From positions 1,189,501 through 1,253,500 of the forward strand of contig NZ_CP036313.1 of the NCBI RefSeq assembly GCF_004319545.1: 64,000 nucleotides of DNA. Direction: 5' to 3'. The notes beneath the pieces are model-generated. The model was given only the letters and a program-made list of their open reading frames with translations. It made no database searches and was not told the DNA's origin. Positions 20,240 to 30,831 of this stretch are shown here, one piece after another. The translations under genes and the position numbers were made by a program. This stretch comes from Desulfobacter hydrogenophilus. Lineage in GTDB: Bacteria; Desulfobacterota; Desulfobacteria; Desulfobacterales; Desulfobacteraceae. Every line of letters begins with the position of its first letter. The first letter of the stretch is position 1.

Positions 20240-20379
20240 TTAGAATCCTTTTTTATCTTCTGTTAAACCGAATAAGTCTATAATAAACTGTCTGATTTAT
20301 CAAGAGAAATGGCAGAGACGCCCGCCTTGATGTGCTGCGTTATAAGCCTGTTCAGGGCGGGTGGGGTCAGATAAAAATT

Positions 20380-21207
20380 TCAGGGCTCCGTGGCAAAAAA
20401 GATTTGGACAGATTTAGGCGTTGAGCAGGTTTCGTTCAGCCACCTGGCCTTATCCTTGATGGAGCCGTCCTTCATCAATCTTGCCTCTTCTGGACATGCC
20501 TTGATACAGGCGCAGCAGAGAATACAGTCTTCAGCAATGGTGGCAAACCCGCGCTCCGCATCAATGGCATTTGATGGACAAGCCGTGGCACAAATCCCGC
20601 AGTTCGTGCACGAATCGGTTACCTCAATGAAGTCAGGGGCACCCTTGCCCATGCCCTCCTTGTACGGAAAATTTCCCGGTACCTTCAAAGCGGAAATTTT
20701 CTTTAAATCATTGGTCTTTTTGAGCATATTTCCGGTCTCGGCGCCAAAGTCTGCGGCCTGTTTTAGATCGTTCTCATCCGGCCGGTTCATGGCAACGGGA
20801 ATCTCTGTGCTTGCAAATGAATGTTCGCCAATAAAGGCCGCCCCGGAAACAGGGATAAATCCGCATGACGACGCAACATCCTTAAGTTCCAGCAACGCAT
20901 CATCATATGCCCTGTTACCGTAGACCACTGTGAGTATGGCCGGGGTGTTGACAGCAGTCAGTTTTTTAAAGAAATCAGCGGCATCTGCGGGCAGGCGGCC
21001 AGCATAGACAGGTGCCCCCAGCAGTACAATATCATTGCCATCAAAGGGCGCAAGCACGGTGTCCCGGATCTTTGGAGGGGTGAAGTTGATAGCGGTGATT
21101 TCAGAGTCACTGATTTCCAGATTTTGGGCAAGACCCTGGGTTATGGCCCTAAGCACTGTTTCGGTTGTTTTGGTGGGGCTGAAATATATAAGGGTAATTT
21201 TTTTCAT
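20380..21207 (-). CDS. EFR1-type flavodoxin-ferredoxin fusion protein
   Basis: 275 residues from the ATG at 21207, selected for its GGAGA site at 8 nt. The N-terminal flavodoxin domain starts KKITLIYFSPTKTTE, has the FMN loop and LLGAPVYAGRLP at about residues 65-80. The C-terminal domain has two [4Fe-4S] motifs: CTNCGICATACP and CILCCACIKACP. Such EFR1-family proteins move electrons between flavin and iron-sulfur carriers in anaerobes. It lies 25 bp downstream of nrdG on the same strand, so it may supply electrons to the NrdD/NrdG system; that is inference. Confidence 0.9.
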   Translation of the reverse strand: MKKITLIYFSPTKTTETVLRAITQGLAQNLEISDSEITAINFTPPKIRDTVLAPFDGNDIVLLGAPVYAGRLPADAADFFKKLTAVNTPAILTVVYGNRAYDDALLELKDVASSCGFIPVSGAAFIGEHSFASTEIPVAMNRPDENDLKQAADFGAETGNMLKKTNDLKKISALKVPGNFPYKEGMGKGAPDFIEVTDSCTNCGICATACPSNAIDAERGFATIAEDCILCCACIKACPEEARLMKDGSIKDKARWLNETCSTPKSVQIFFATEP

Positions 21208-21232
21208 GCCGGAAGTCTCCATATCTTGTGTT

Positions 21233-21964
21233 CTATCGTATCCTGGTGTTTTCCACAAAGGGTAACACGGCAGCCTTTAATGCCGCCATGTCATCGGCGC
21301 TTAAAAAATGATCATCCACGGTGGCAAAATCCGGATCCAGCACATCTACGTCTCGGGAGCACGGCTGAAGTATATAGGATGCCGCCCCCCGGATCATTTT
21401 GCCGATATTTTCCATGATAACCGGTGTAACAAACGGTCTTGCACATGTTGTTCTGAATTCATACGCCGGTGATTTTTTCATGATCAAAGAAATACTTTCC
21501 ATTACCCGATTCAGATGCCCGGGGTTCTTCATTACCATGGGATAGTGGTCCGTATCTGTTTTAATATCCATGGCCAGATAATCCACAAGGCCCTGGTCAA
21601 AAAGTGCGTCCAGGACCCTGGGGGCCGTACCGTTGGTGTCCAGCTTGATTTTATAGTCCATCTGCCGGACCGTTTGGATAAAATCAATCAGATCCGCTTG
21701 CAGGGTGGGTTCTCCGCCGGTAACGACAATCCCCTCAATCATGCCTTTCCGTTTTTCCAGGAAGGTCAGAATCTCTTTCTGATCCGGGATCTTCAAACCC
21801 AAACCACCGGAACTGCCGCCCCCTTCGGGCGTGACAGTTCCGGCAGCAAGATCCGGATTATGGCAGTAGGGGCAGGTGAAGTTACACCCCCGGGTAAACA
21901 CCACACAAGCAATGGTTCCCGGAAAATCAATCAGGGAATTTTTTTGAAATCCGCCAATATACAT
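21233..21964 (-). CDS. nrdG: Anaerobic ribonucleotide reductase activating protein NrdG
   Basis: 243 residues. Radical SAM motif C27-x3-C31-x2-C34 in TRGCNFTCPYCHNPDL, then VVTGGEPTLQADL and IKLDTNGTAPRVL. This is the NrdG2-type activase that uses SAM and a [4Fe-4S] cluster to make the glycyl radical on NrdD. It lies 21 bp downstream of nrdD in the same operon. The N-terminal GGFQKNSLIDFPGTIACVVF is typical of this subgroup. Confidence 0.95.
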   Translation of the reverse strand: MYIGGFQKNSLIDFPGTIACVVFTRGCNFTCPYCHNPDLAAGTVTPEGGGSSGGLGLKIPDQKEILTFLEKRKGMIEGIVVTGGEPTLQADLIDFIQTVRQMDYKIKLDTNGTAPRVLDALFDQGLVDYLAMDIKTDTDHYPMVMKNPGHLNRVMESISLIMKKSPAYEFRTTCARPFVTPVIMENIGKMIRGAASYILQPCSRDVDVLDPDFATVDDHFLSADDMAALKAAVLPFVENTRIR

Positions 21965-21985
21965 GTGATTATACTTTCTAAAAGG

Positions 21986-24106
21986 TTATGACGCAATCTT
22001 TGCCGCCACCGTCTGGGCAGAATAGGTCTTGCGCATCTTAAATTCCGTTTGCTTGCCGTTGTTCCACTGGCTTATCGGCCGCAGATAGCCCACTACCCGG
22101 GAGTAGATTTCCGTATCGGCATTGCAGATTTCGCATTTGGCATGTTCCCCTGAAATATAACCGTGGGAGGGACAGACACTGAAGGTGGGCGTCAGGGTGA
22201 AATAGGGCAGACGGAAGGTGTTGGATACCTTGGACACCATGTGTTTAACCGCCTCAATGTCAGAGACCTCCTCACCTAGGAACAGATGCTGAACCGTACC
22301 GCCGGTGTATTTGGTCTGCAGTTCGTCCTGCAGTTCCAGTGCCTCAAACAAGTCGTCGGTATAATTTACCGGCAGGTGGGTGGAGTTGGTGTAAAAGGGG
22401 TCGGAGCCGTTTTTGAACTCTTCTTCATTGGCGCAGACAATGTGTTTAAATTTCTTTTTATCCAGTTTGGCAAACCGGTAGGTGGTGCCTTCGGCAGGGG
22501 TTGCTTCCAGGTTGAATATTTCACCGGTACTTTCCTGCAGGCTTTCTATTTTGCTTCGGATATGATCCATGGCCTTGATGGCAAAGGCCTGGCCCCGGGG
22601 GGTGGCAATGCCACTGTCCGTGCCCAGGAAATTAAGGCAGGCTTCATTCATGCCGAGAACGCCGATGGTGGAAAAGTGGTTGCGCCAGTAAACGCCGGTG
22701 TTTTCCTTAATTTGTCGCAAATAGAATTTTGAATAGGGGTACAGGTCGCCTTCGGTGAACTTTTCAAGAATTTTACGTTTGATGCCCAACGATTCGGCAC
22801 TGATGTCAATCAGTTTATCCAAGCGGTTGAAAAAATCAGCCTCATCCTGGGCAAGGCGCCCGATCCTGGGCAGATTCAAGGTAACAACTCCGATGGAACC
22901 GGTCAATGGATTTGCACCGAAAAGCCCGCCGCCACGTTTACGCAGTTCCCGGTTATCTAATCTAAGCCGGCAACACATGGAGCGTGCATCCTCGGGGTCC
23001 ATATCGGAATTGACAAAGTTGGAAAAATAGGGAATTCCGTATTTACCCGTCATTTTCCAGATATTTTCCAGTTTGGGATTGGACCAGTTAAAGTCTGCAG
23101 TAATGTTGTAGGTGGGAATGGGGAAGGTGAAGACCCTGCCCTTGGCATCGCCTTCCATCATCACTTCTGCAAAGGCTGCATTGACCACGTCCATCTCATC
23201 CTGGAATGCGGCATAGGTCTCTTTCTGATGTTTTCCGCCAATGATGACAGGGGTGTCCTTGAGCATGGCGGGCACGTTCAGGTCCATGGTGATATTGGTG
23301 AAAGGCGTCTGAAATCCCACCCGGGTGGGAATATTGATGTTGAAAACAAATTCCTGCAACGCCTGTTTGACCTCTTTGTATTCAAGGTTGTCATACCGGA
23401 CAAAAGGGGCCAGCAAGGTATCAAAGTTAGACATAGCCTGGGCCCCGGCCGCTTCTCCCTGCAAGGTATAAAAAAAGTTTACGACCTGGCCCAGGGCACT
23501 TCTGAAATGTTTGGGCGGAGAGGATTCTACTTTGCCGGCCACGCCTTTGAATCCTTCAAGTAGAAGATCCTGCAGATCCCAGCCCACACAGTATACGGAC
23601 AGAAGGCTTAGGTCATGGACATGGATGTCTCCGCTATAATGGGCATCCCGGATGGTAGGCGGATAGATTTTATTAAGCCAGTATTCGGCTGTGATATCCG
23701 AGGAGATGTAGTTGTTCAGTCCCTGGAGGGAGTAGCTCATATTTGAGTTTTCCCTGACCTTCCAGTCCATGCGGCTGATGTAAGATTCCATGAGGCCGAC
23801 GTTTTCATTGATGGCAATGTTCCGGATCTGGTTGTGCTGCTCCCTGTATATAATGTATGCCTTGGCGGTTTTGTAAAATGGGGAATCCAGAAGTACCCGT
23901 TCCACAATATCCTGAATATCCTCTACCTCGGGAATGGCCCCCAGGTGAAGGTCCCGGGCAAGGGTCAGTACCCGCATGGTCAATTTTTGGGCTTCCCTGC
24001 CGTTGAATTCTTTTGTTGCTCCACCTGCTTTGATCAAAGCATTTGTTATTTTAGAAGAATCAAACGCAGCTATCCGTCCGTCTCTTTTTTTGATTTGTTC
24101 AAACAT
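21986..24106 (-). CDS. nrdD: Anaerobic ribonucleoside-triphosphate reductase NrdD
   Basis: 706 residues from the ATG at 24106 (preceded by AGAGGTAG); a longer frame begins 11 codons earlier without a site. An ATP-cone occupies the first 90 residues (KKRDGRIAAFDSSKITNAL). The core includes HVHDLSLLSVYCVGWDL, NFDTLLAPFVRYD and NIPTRVGFQTPFTN. The C-terminal zinc motif is CPSHGYI...CEICNAD, and the glycyl radical site is RVVGYLRPISQWNNGK. It reduces NTPs to dNTPs without oxygen. Upstream tandem NrdR-box-like sites suggest repression by NrdR. Confidence 0.97.
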   Translation of the reverse strand: MFEQIKKRDGRIAAFDSSKITNALIKAGGATKEFNGREAQKLTMRVLTLARDLHLGAIPEVEDIQDIVERVLLDSPFYKTAKAYIIYREQHNQIRNIAINENVGLMESYISRMDWKVRENSNMSYSLQGLNNYISSDITAEYWLNKIYPPTIRDAHYSGDIHVHDLSLLSVYCVGWDLQDLLLEGFKGVAGKVESSPPKHFRSALGQVVNFFYTLQGEAAGAQAMSNFDTLLAPFVRYDNLEYKEVKQALQEFVFNINIPTRVGFQTPFTNITMDLNVPAMLKDTPVIIGGKHQKETYAAFQDEMDVVNAAFAEVMMEGDAKGRVFTFPIPTYNITADFNWSNPKLENIWKMTGKYGIPYFSNFVNSDMDPEDARSMCCRLRLDNRELRKRGGGLFGANPLTGSIGVVTLNLPRIGRLAQDEADFFNRLDKLIDISAESLGIKRKILEKFTEGDLYPYSKFYLRQIKENTGVYWRNHFSTIGVLGMNEACLNFLGTDSGIATPRGQAFAIKAMDHIRSKIESLQESTGEIFNLEATPAEGTTYRFAKLDKKKFKHIVCANEEEFKNGSDPFYTNSTHLPVNYTDDLFEALELQDELQTKYTGGTVQHLFLGEEVSDIEAVKHMVSKVSNTFRLPYFTLTPTFSVCPSHGYISGEHAKCEICNADTEIYSRVVGYLRPISQWNNGKQTEFKMRKTYSAQTVAAKIAS

Positions 24107-24191
24107 CTGACTACCTCTTGAAATCTGATTGATATTCACATACTCTGATGAGAATGCAGACGGGGGACTCCCAGACTGCGACTTTGATTTA

Positions 24192-24237
24192 ACGCAACAT
24201 GTAGTTATATGTCAAGAAAAAAAACTATATATTGTGC
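24192..24237. promoter_or_regulatory. Tandem NrdR-box-like sites upstream of nrdD
   Basis: The distal site AAACTATATATTGTGC (24222-24237) matches the consensus ACACWATATATWGTGT at 14 of 16 positions. The second, ACGCAACATGTAGTTA (24192-24207), matches at about 11. They start 30 bp apart, close to three helical turns, the spacing known for NrdR operators. They lie 86-131 bp upstream of the nrdD start and also just before the small plus-strand gene at 24265. Confidence 0.7.
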
Positions 24238-24264
24238 TTTTAACGCGAAGCACACAAGGGTGCC

Positions 24265-24513
24265 ATGCAGCTTGATCAGAATCCATTTTTTAGAAAAACC
24301 ATAACACCATGGTATGATTCCAATTTTGCCTGTTGGGCCCTGATCTGGTCCATGGTGCTGGTCTTCTGTTTTGCCGTTGACGGAGTGATTGTGGCCGCTA
24401 ACGACCCTAGACTGGCCCATCATATATGGTTTCCATTGCTGTTGGCAGGACTTTCCAGTTTTCTGGCTGTAAAAGTTTATGTGCGGTTGAACATCAGGGT
24501 CAACAATGAATAA
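24265..24513 (+). CDS. Small membrane protein of unknown function
   Basis: 82 residues with an ATG preceded by AAGGGTG. Two transmembrane segments are visible, WALIWSMVLVFCFAVDGVIV (about 24-43) and WFPLLLAGLSSFLAVKVYV (about 55-73). The termini are polar and the N-terminus is probably cytoplasmic. It sits between nrdD (divergent) and the Nudix gene (convergent, 4 bp away). No family recognised. Confidence 0.75.
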   Translation: MQLDQNPFFRKTITPWYDSNFACWALIWSMVLVFCFAVDGVIVAANDPRLAHHIWFPLLLAGLSSFLAVKVYVRLNIRVNNE

Positions 24514-24517
24514 ATTC

Positions 24518-25090
24518 TTATAGGATCTCTCCGATTACTTCTATCAGATGATGAACAATCTGTGCCGTAACCCCCCATATCACCACATCCTTATATGGAT
24601 ATGTCAGTTCCATGACATTGGGCCTGTGGCCGGCATAGCCGTTTTTCCGGTGGGTCTTCAGGAGCGTCTCAAAGGGAATTTCAAGTACCCTTGAAATTTC
24701 TTCGGTCTCAAAAACGATTTCATCTTTTTGGTTCCAGATACCTGTAAACGCTTGGATATCCCGGTTTTTCAAGGTCTGAAAATGACCCAGTGATCCGATA
24801 TATTCCACATTATCAGAAACAATGCCTGTTTCTTCATAAAGCTCACGAAAGGCCGCCTGCTTGACCGAAGCATCCGTTTGTTCCACATGTCCGCCGGGAA
24901 AAGCCATCTGGTTGCGCCAGGCATATCCTTCCCGGTCCGCTTTCTGGATGAACAGCAGGGTCGGTTCCCGCCTAAAAAAGAAAAGCGCCATCACGGCGGT
25001 GGACTTAAACTGCGCAGGATCCGGGGCCGGCGGATGGGAGGCCGAGACAATAGCGGAATTCATTATTTCAATATATGATGATGTGTTCAT
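24518..25090 (-). CDS. Nudix hydrolase, CoA pyrophosphatase-like
   Basis: 190 residues with AAAAGGA before the ATG. The Nudix box is GGHVEQTDASVKQAAFREL followed by YEETGI, with the R-E-x3-E-E metal-binding core. The spacing PGGHVEQTD and the later WGVTAQIVHHLIEVI match the NudL/CoAse subgroup, which cleaves coenzyme A or acyl-CoA to 4'-phosphopantetheine and adenosine bisphosphate. Substrate is by homology. It is a single gene between convergent and divergent neighbours. Confidence 0.85.
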   Translation of the reverse strand: MNTSSYIEIMNSAIVSASHPPAPDPAQFKSTAVMALFFFRREPTLLFIQKADREGYAWRNQMAFPGGHVEQTDASVKQAAFRELYEETGIVSDNVEYIGSLGHFQTLKNRDIQAFTGIWNQKDEIVFETEEISRVLEIPFETLLKTHRKNGYAGHRPNVMELTYPYKDVVIWGVTAQIVHHLIEVIGEIL

Positions 25091-25258
25091 GAACCGTCCT
25101 TTTAAACAATGCCCATCAAGCCTACAATCTTAATCATTCCTTGTCAAACCGGTGCTTTTTGAATTTTAACCCGTTGTCTTGACAATTAGTTTTTTGCAAC
25201 AATTATTATTAAAAAAATTAATTTTAATCGTTAAACTGATAATTCATTAGGAGCTAAA

Positions 25259-27181
25259 ATGGCAGAAAAAGAAACCAGACAATTTAAAACCGAAGTTCAG
25301 CAGCTTTTGCATCTGATTATCCACTCTCTTTATTCCAACCAAGAAATTTTTATCCGGGAGTTGATTTCAAACGCCTCGGACGCCATTGACAAGGCCAGGT
25401 TCAAAGAACAGACAGAACCGGATCTGTTTGCCGATGACAATGATTACCATATCCGCCTGGCTGCGGACAAGGACGCCAAGACCTTCACCGTCACGGATAA
25501 CGGCATCGGCATGACCTTTGACGAGGTCAATGACAATATCGGTACCATTGCCCAGTCCGGTACCGCCGCCTTTATGGAAGCCCTGGCAAAATCAAAAAAT
25601 GAAACAAGCCTCTCCCCGGAACTCATTGGCCAGTTTGGCGTGGGTTTTTATTCGGCGTTTATCGTGGCAGACAAGGTGCGTCTGGACACCAAAGCCCCAG
25701 GCCAGGAAAAGGGCGTGCGGTGGGAATCCGACGGCAAGGGCGAATATAGCCTTGAAGAAATTGACAAGAAAGAACGGGGAACACAAATTACCCTGTTCCT
25801 TAAAGACCCGGAAGAGGGAGACCGGGATTTCACCGAAGAGTACACCATCCGTAACATCGTTAAAAAGCATTCCGACTTTGTCACCTACCCCATCATCATG
25901 AATGTGGAGGCCAGCGAGCCCATTCCTGAAAATGAGATTATTAAAGACAAGGATGGCAAGCCCATCGGGGAAACCTATCGGAAAGTCAGAAAAGACGAAA
26001 CCCTGAACTCCATGAAGGCCATTTGGGCCAAGCCCAAGGACGATGTGACCGAAGAGGAGCACAAGGAGTTTTATAAACACATCTCCCATAACTGGGATGA
26101 CCCCTGTGAAATTATTCACAAAAAGTTTGAAGGGGTGACCGAATATGATGTGCTTATGTATCTTCCCTCCAAAGCCCCTTTTGACATGTTCCGGCCGGAA
26201 CGTAAACACGGCATGCAGCTTTACTGCAAACGGGTTTTCATCATGGATGACTGCAAGGAGCTCTTGCCCGAGTACCTGGGCTTTGTCCAGGGCATTGTAG
26301 ATGCACCGGACTTGAATCTTAATGTCAGCCGCGAGATTCTGCAGGAAGACCGCCTGGTCAGAAATATCCGCAAAAATCTGGTTAAACAGGTTTTTGGCGT
26401 GCTCGAAGACATGGAAGATGAAAAATACATTAAATTCTACGAAGAATTCGGTCAGGCCCTTAAGGCCGGTATCCCCTCGGATTACGATAATAAAGAACGA
26501 CTGGCATCGTTGCTGCGTTACAAAACCACCAAGTCCGGTGACAAATATGTGACCCTTGACCAGTACATTGAAAACATGCAAGAGGGACAGAAAGCGATTT
26601 ACTACATCACGGGTGAAAATATGGCCTCCCTTGTCAATTCCCCGCTGCTTGAGGCGCTTAAAGCAAAAGACTACGAAGTCCTTCTCATGGTGGACCCCAT
26701 TGATGAATGGGTGACCCAGTCCCTGCCCGAGTACAAGGAAAAGAAACTGAAAAGCGCCGAAAAAGGCGACCTTGACCTGGAAAAGGTGGATGATGAAAAG
26801 AAAAACGAGTATTCAGCTTTGCTCTCTTTTCTTAAAGGCAAGCTGGAAAGCAAGGTTAAGGATGTGGTGGTCTCCAACCGGCTTAAAGATTCTGTCTCCT
26901 GCCTGACAGGCGACGAGTGGGCCATGAGCGCTTATATGGAAAAAATTCTGAAAGCCTCGGGCCAGAAAGCCCCGGAACAGAAACGCGCCCTGGAAGTCAA
27001 TGTCAACCATCCGGTCATGGAAAAAATCAAGTCCGTGTTTGAATCCGATACCACAAATTCCGTGCTTACGGACTATTGCGACCTGCTTTATGATATTGCC
27101 GTGATTTCCGAAGGCGGCAAGCTTGATAATCCAGCACGGTTTTCCACCCTTGTTGGAGATCTCATGGCAAAATCCATATGA
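25259..27181 (+). CDS. htpG: Molecular chaperone HtpG (Hsp90)
   Basis: 640 residues with AGGAGC before the ATG. The N-terminal GHKL ATPase has [28 protein letters not shown] and [17 protein letters not shown]. The middle domain includes the family block [20 protein letters not shown]. It folds client proteins in an ATP-dependent cycle in the cytoplasm. Its stop overlaps the rimO start by 4 bp, beginning a three-gene translationally coupled chain. Confidence 0.97.
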   Translation: MAEKETRQFKTEVQQLLHLIIHSLYSNQEIFIRELISNASDAIDKARFKEQTEPDLFADDNDYHIRLAADKDAKTFTVTDNGIGMTFDEVNDNIGTIAQSGTAAFMEALAKSKNETSLSPELIGQFGVGFYSAFIVADKVRLDTKAPGQEKGVRWESDGKGEYSLEEIDKKERGTQITLFLKDPEEGDRDFTEEYTIRNIVKKHSDFVTYPIIMNVEASEPIPENEIIKDKDGKPIGETYRKVRKDETLNSMKAIWAKPKDDVTEEEHKEFYKHISHNWDDPCEIIHKKFEGVTEYDVLMYLPSKAPFDMFRPERKHGMQLYCKRVFIMDDCKELLPEYLGFVQGIVDAPDLNLNVSREILQEDRLVRNIRKNLVKQVFGVLEDMEDEKYIKFYEEFGQALKAGIPSDYDNKERLASLLRYKTTKSGDKYVTLDQYIENMQEGQKAIYYITGENMASLVNSPLLEALKAKDYEVLLMVDPIDEWVTQSLPEYKEKKLKSAEKGDLDLEKVDDEKKNEYSALLSFLKGKLESKVKDVVVSNRLKDSVSCLTGDEWAMSAYMEKILKASGQKAPEQKRALEVNVNHPVMEKIKSVFESDTTNSVLTDYCDLLYDIAVISEGGKLDNPARFSTLVGDLMAKSI

Positions 27182-28509
27182 AGATCTACCTTGAAAGCCT
27201 GGGGTGTTCCAGAAACCAGGTGGACAGCGAGATCATGCTTGGCCGGTTGACTGCAGCCGGCCATCAGATAATAACAGACCCGATTCAGGCTGAAACCATC
27301 ATCATAAATACCTGCGGGTTTATTTCAACCGCCTCCCAGGAGGCGGTTGATGTTATTTTGGAGATGGCAGAATTTAAGACGGCCGGTGCGTGTCGGCGGC
27401 TGGTTGTCACCGGTTGTCTTGTCCAGCGGTATAAGGATGACCCAAAGCTTTTGGACAGCCTGCCGGAGGTGGATGCTTTTTTAGGCACCGCAGCCTGTGA
27501 CCATATCGTAAAGGCCGTGGAGAATGCCGGTAAGGTGCCGTTTGTTCTGTTTCCTGAACCCGACACCCGACAGGTGGACATCCCTGTGCAGGCCCGGGAA
27601 CTTCTTTATGAAAAAACCGCCTACATCAAGGTGTCCGAAGGGTGCAGCCGCCACTGCACCTATTGCATTATTCCAAATCTGCGGGGTCGCCAGCGCTCCC
27701 GGCCCGTTGAACTGATCTGCAAGGAGGCTTCTGCCCTTCTGGATAAGGGCGTTAAAGAGATCATTCTCACAGCGGAAAACACCACGGATTACGGCCGGGA
27801 CCTGGACGGATCGGCCTTTCATTCGGTGCTTGAAAAAACCGCGGAAAAAATGGCTCAAAAAGATCCAGCCGCATGGCTTCGATTCCTGTATACCCATCCA
27901 TGCACCCTTGATGAACGGGTCATTGAAACGGTGCAACGCCATGCCAACATCTGTTCTTACTATGATGTACCCATCCAGCATGCCCATGATGAGGTCCTGA
28001 AACGCATGGGCCGGCCCTACACCCGGCAGGATCTTACCCGGCTTTTTTCCGATATTCGCCGCCTGGACCCGGCTGCCGCGTTAAGAACCACCGTAATTGT
28101 CGGCTTCCCCGGTGAAACAGACCAGCAGTTCAAGGACCTTTTGGCATTTATACAGGAGGTAGAATTTGATCATCTGGGTGTTTTTACCTATTCCGACTCC
28201 CAGGATCTGCCTTCTCACAGGTTAAGCGATCATATCCCTGAAGACCTGGCAGAATTACGGCATGATGCCATTATGGCGGCCCAGGCGAAGATTTCCGAAA
28301 AACGCAATGCCCGGCATGTGGATCGTGTCTATCCGGTTCTTGTGGAAGAAAACCCCGAAGACGGGTTATACATCGGCAGAACCCCGTTCCAGGCCCCTGA
28401 AGTGGACGGGGTAACATTTATTTATTCGAATGGACTGGACACAGGCAGTCTGGTTCAGGTAAAAATAACCGACGCATTTGAATATGATATTGCCGGGGAG
28501 ATGGTGTGA
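27178..28509 (+). CDS. rimO: Ribosomal protein S12 methylthiotransferase RimO
   Basis: 443 residues. The UPF0004 domain has Cys10, Cys46 and Cys80 for the auxiliary cluster, and the radical SAM motif is C156-x3-C160-x2-C163 in [20 protein letters not shown] domain closes the protein (about residues 380-443). It adds a methylthio group to an aspartate of ribosomal protein S12. RimO rather than MiaB is supported by the N-terminal [14 protein letters not shown]. It overlaps htpG at the start and the prenyl synthase at the end (GTGA). Confidence 0.94.
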   Translation: MKIYLESLGCSRNQVDSEIMLGRLTAAGHQIITDPIQAETIIINTCGFISTASQEAVDVILEMAEFKTAGACRRLVVTGCLVQRYKDDPKLLDSLPEVDAFLGTAACDHIVKAVENAGKVPFVLFPEPDTRQVDIPVQARELLYEKTAYIKVSEGCSRHCTYCIIPNLRGRQRSRPVELICKEASALLDKGVKEIILTAENTTDYGRDLDGSAFHSVLEKTAEKMAQKDPAAWLRFLYTHPCTLDERVIETVQRHANICSYYDVPIQHAHDEVLKRMGRPYTRQDLTRLFSDIRRLDPAAALRTTVIVGFPGETDQQFKDLLAFIQEVEFDHLGVFTYSDSQDLPSHRLSDHIPEDLAELRHDAIMAAQAKISEKRNARHVDRVYPVLVEENPEDGLYIGRTPFQAPEVDGVTFIYSNGLDTGSLVQVKITDAFEYDIAGEMV

Positions 28510-29489
28510 CAAAAGATATAAAAAAAGAGATTATGGCGCTGGCCGGCCCAGATCTTTCGCTGGTGGAGCAGGCCCTTGAAGTGAATTTGACCCCGAATCT
28601 GGATCTGGTCAGGCAGGTGGCAGGGCATCTACTGTTTGCCGGTGGTAAACGGCTCAGGCCGTTACTCATGATCCATGCTGCCCGCATGTGTGGGTTTCAG
28701 ACCGGGCAGGAAATTGATTTTTCCACTATTTTTGAGTATCTTCATGCCGCCACCCTGCTCCATGATGATGTGGTGGACGGCTCGGATACACGCCGGGGCA
28801 AACCATGCGCCCATACCCTATGGGATGCCCCAACGGTGGTGCTCACAGGGGATTTTCTTCTGGCTACAGCGCTTGTGATAGCCGCAAAAACAAAATCTGC
28901 CCGGGTCATTGAAGTAATCGCTCAAATTACGGCGGACATGTCCCAGGGCGAAATTCTCCAGATGAAAAAAAAGGGGAACCCGGACCTCACAGAAAATGAG
29001 TACAATGACATCATAGAACGAAAGACAGCCGTTCTGATCCAGGGGGCCTGTCGCACCGGTGCCATTGTGGCCAAGGCCGACCAAAACCGGGAAACCGCCC
29101 TTAAAAATTACGGTTGGCACCTGGGCATGGCCTTTCAAATGGCGGACGATCTGCTGGACTATACTGCCACAGCCGATCAGCTGGGCAAAAACCCCGGGGC
29201 AGATATGCGCGAAGGCAAGTTGACCTTGCCCCTGATTTACAGCCTTGGAAAGGCCGATGCCCAGGAGCGAAAATGGATGCTGGCTGCCATGTCCCGGCCA
29301 CAGTTTAATCCGGAAGAGTTTAAAGACCTTAAAGAACGGCTGACCCGTCTGGGCGGCACTGAATATACAAATAACCGGGCTCTTGCCCATGTGCAGTCAG
29401 CCAGGACCGCTCTGGATATTTTTCCTGAATCTCCCTCAAAGCACCTGTTGGAATTGATTGCGGATTATTCCATCCTCAGAAAGGTATAA
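28506..29489 (+). CDS. Polyprenyl diphosphate synthase (IspB-like)
   Basis: 327 residues from the GTG at 28506, overlapping the rimO stop. The first Asp-rich motif is LLHDDVVDGSDTRRGK (DDxxD), the second is MADDLLDYT, and GGKRLRPLLMIHAA and GDFLLATAL are also conserved. The enzyme extends allylic diphosphates with isopentenyl diphosphate to make long prenyl chains, here probably for menaquinone. Chain length cannot be read with confidence. The following exported protein begins 3 bp after its stop. Confidence 0.92.
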   Translation: MTKDIKKEIMALAGPDLSLVEQALEVNLTPNLDLVRQVAGHLLFAGGKRLRPLLMIHAARMCGFQTGQEIDFSTIFEYLHAATLLHDDVVDGSDTRRGKPCAHTLWDAPTVVLTGDFLLATALVIAAKTKSARVIEVIAQITADMSQGEILQMKKKGNPDLTENEYNDIIERKTAVLIQGACRTGAIVAKADQNRETALKNYGWHLGMAFQMADDLLDYTATADQLGKNPGADMREGKLTLPLIYSLGKADAQERKWMLAAMSRPQFNPEEFKDLKERLTRLGGTEYTNNRALAHVQSARTALDIFPESPSKHLLELIADYSILRKV

Positions 29490-29491
29490 TC

Positions 29492-30820
29492 ATGATCTCC
29501 CAATTACGATTTTTATTGATTGTATTTATATTTGCGATTTTTTATTTCCCCCTGACCGGGGTCATGGCTGCCGGGCAGGATAGTGTCTACATCACTACCG
29601 GACAACATAAAATAAGCGGTCAGAATGTGTTAGGTGCCCAAAAGGCTGCCGTGGGAGATGCCTTGGAAAAGGCGGTTCAAAGCGCATTTGCCTCTGTGGT
29701 ATCCCAGCAGAAATTGGGCGAAAACCTTGATTTTCTTTATGACCAGATTCTTGCCCATACCATGGATTTTGTGTCCACTTACCGGGTCATCAACGGCATG
29801 ACCCACAATGGGGCATATCTTGTGGGCGTAGAATCAACGATCAGCCTGGACCTTATGAAGAAACGTCTTCGTGATTCCAGCATCTTCAACCAGGCCCGGA
29901 ACAATCCAAAGATTCTTTTACTCATTGCAGAACAGGGGTCCGAAGAGACACAACCCCGGTGCTGGTGGTGGCAGCCAGAAGGGCAATCCTATATCCCCAC
30001 GACCTCAATTGCGGAAAAAAGCCTGAAAGGCATATTTGAGCAGGCCCGCATTCCTTTAATTGCTACAGGGGATAATTATCCTGACCCTGCTGCCTATCAT
30101 GTTGTTTTTTCTGCCATGGATGACCAGGCCGCTGCCATGGCGCTGGGGCAGGCCCTTGGGGCCGACATGGTCGTTCTTGGCATGGCATCAGCCCAGGCGT
30201 CCGCTAACCGGATGGGCAATGAAACAACCTTTGAGGCGAGAGTTTCATTTACGGTGCTGGATATGGCTTCCCAGAAAGAAGAGATTCAAACCACTGCCAC
30301 TGCCACTGCCACTGCCAAAAGCACAGATGTCCGGGGCGCAGACCAAGCGCTTGCCCAAGCCACAGATAGCGCTGCGCAGGCTTTGAAGGAAAAAATTGAA
30401 GAATTCTGGGCCCAGGCCATGAAAGAGAAAAAAGCCTTTGATCTTTATGTGGAGGGCGATAATTTTCTGATACGGTTCATTGCCCTGAAACGTCAGCTCA
30501 AAGATATCCGGGAGATTGAAGATATTTCACCCCGGGAGCTTGGATCTTCCCATGCCATTATGGCGGTCAGCTACAAAGGTACCCCTGCCCAGTTTGCCAA
30601 TACCGTAATGCTGAAAACCTTTGAGGATTTTGGCATTGAGGTTTCCATGGTCTCGGATGATTCGGTGAAAATAAAATTTGTGCCCTCCCCGGACAACAAC
30701 GCTGTTCACCAGGCTCCCCAGGATGGTCCAAAAGTTATTGCCCCACAGCCGGCCAACTCTTCCCAGGGGTCAGACAACGCGACCGGCCAGGAAATTATTC
30801 AGAAAACACTGCAAGAATAA
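29492..30820 (+). CDS. Exported protein of unknown function, FlgT-N/LPP20-like
   Basis: 442 residues with a signal peptide (LRFLLIVFIFAIFYFPLTGVMA). The first domain (about 30-125) has AQKAAVGDALEKAVQSAFASV, reminiscent of the N-terminal domain of flagellar assembly protein FlgT. The middle part (ILLLIAEQGSEE...GADMVVLGMA) resembles lipoprotein or GNA1162-like folds. The tail is Pro/Gln/Ser-rich and probably disordered. A 27-bp run of CCACTG hexamers (30291-30317) encodes Thr-Ala repeats. It follows the prenyl synthase by 3 bp. Function not known. Confidence 0.75.
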   Translation: MISQLRFLLIVFIFAIFYFPLTGVMAAGQDSVYITTGQHKISGQNVLGAQKAAVGDALEKAVQSAFASVVSQQKLGENLDFLYDQILAHTMDFVSTYRVINGMTHNGAYLVGVESTISLDLMKKRLRDSSIFNQARNNPKILLLIAEQGSEETQPRCWWWQPEGQSYIPTTSIAEKSLKGIFEQARIPLIATGDNYPDPAAYHVVFSAMDDQAAAMALGQALGADMVVLGMASAQASANRMGNETTFEARVSFTVLDMASQKEEIQTTATATATAKSTDVRGADQALAQATDSAAQALKEKIEEFWAQAMKEKKAFDLYVEGDNFLIRFIALKRQLKDIREIEDISPRELGSSHAIMAVSYKGTPAQFANTVMLKTFEDFGIEVSMVSDDSVKIKFVPSPDNNAVHQAPQDGPKVIAPQPANSSQGSDNATGQEIIQKTLQE

Positions 30821-30831
30821 CTTCAATTTTC

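Noticed and set aside
20321..20361. CCCGCC...GGCGGG pair upstream of dnaN as a terminator
   Set aside because: Loop is long and no T-tract follows on either strand.
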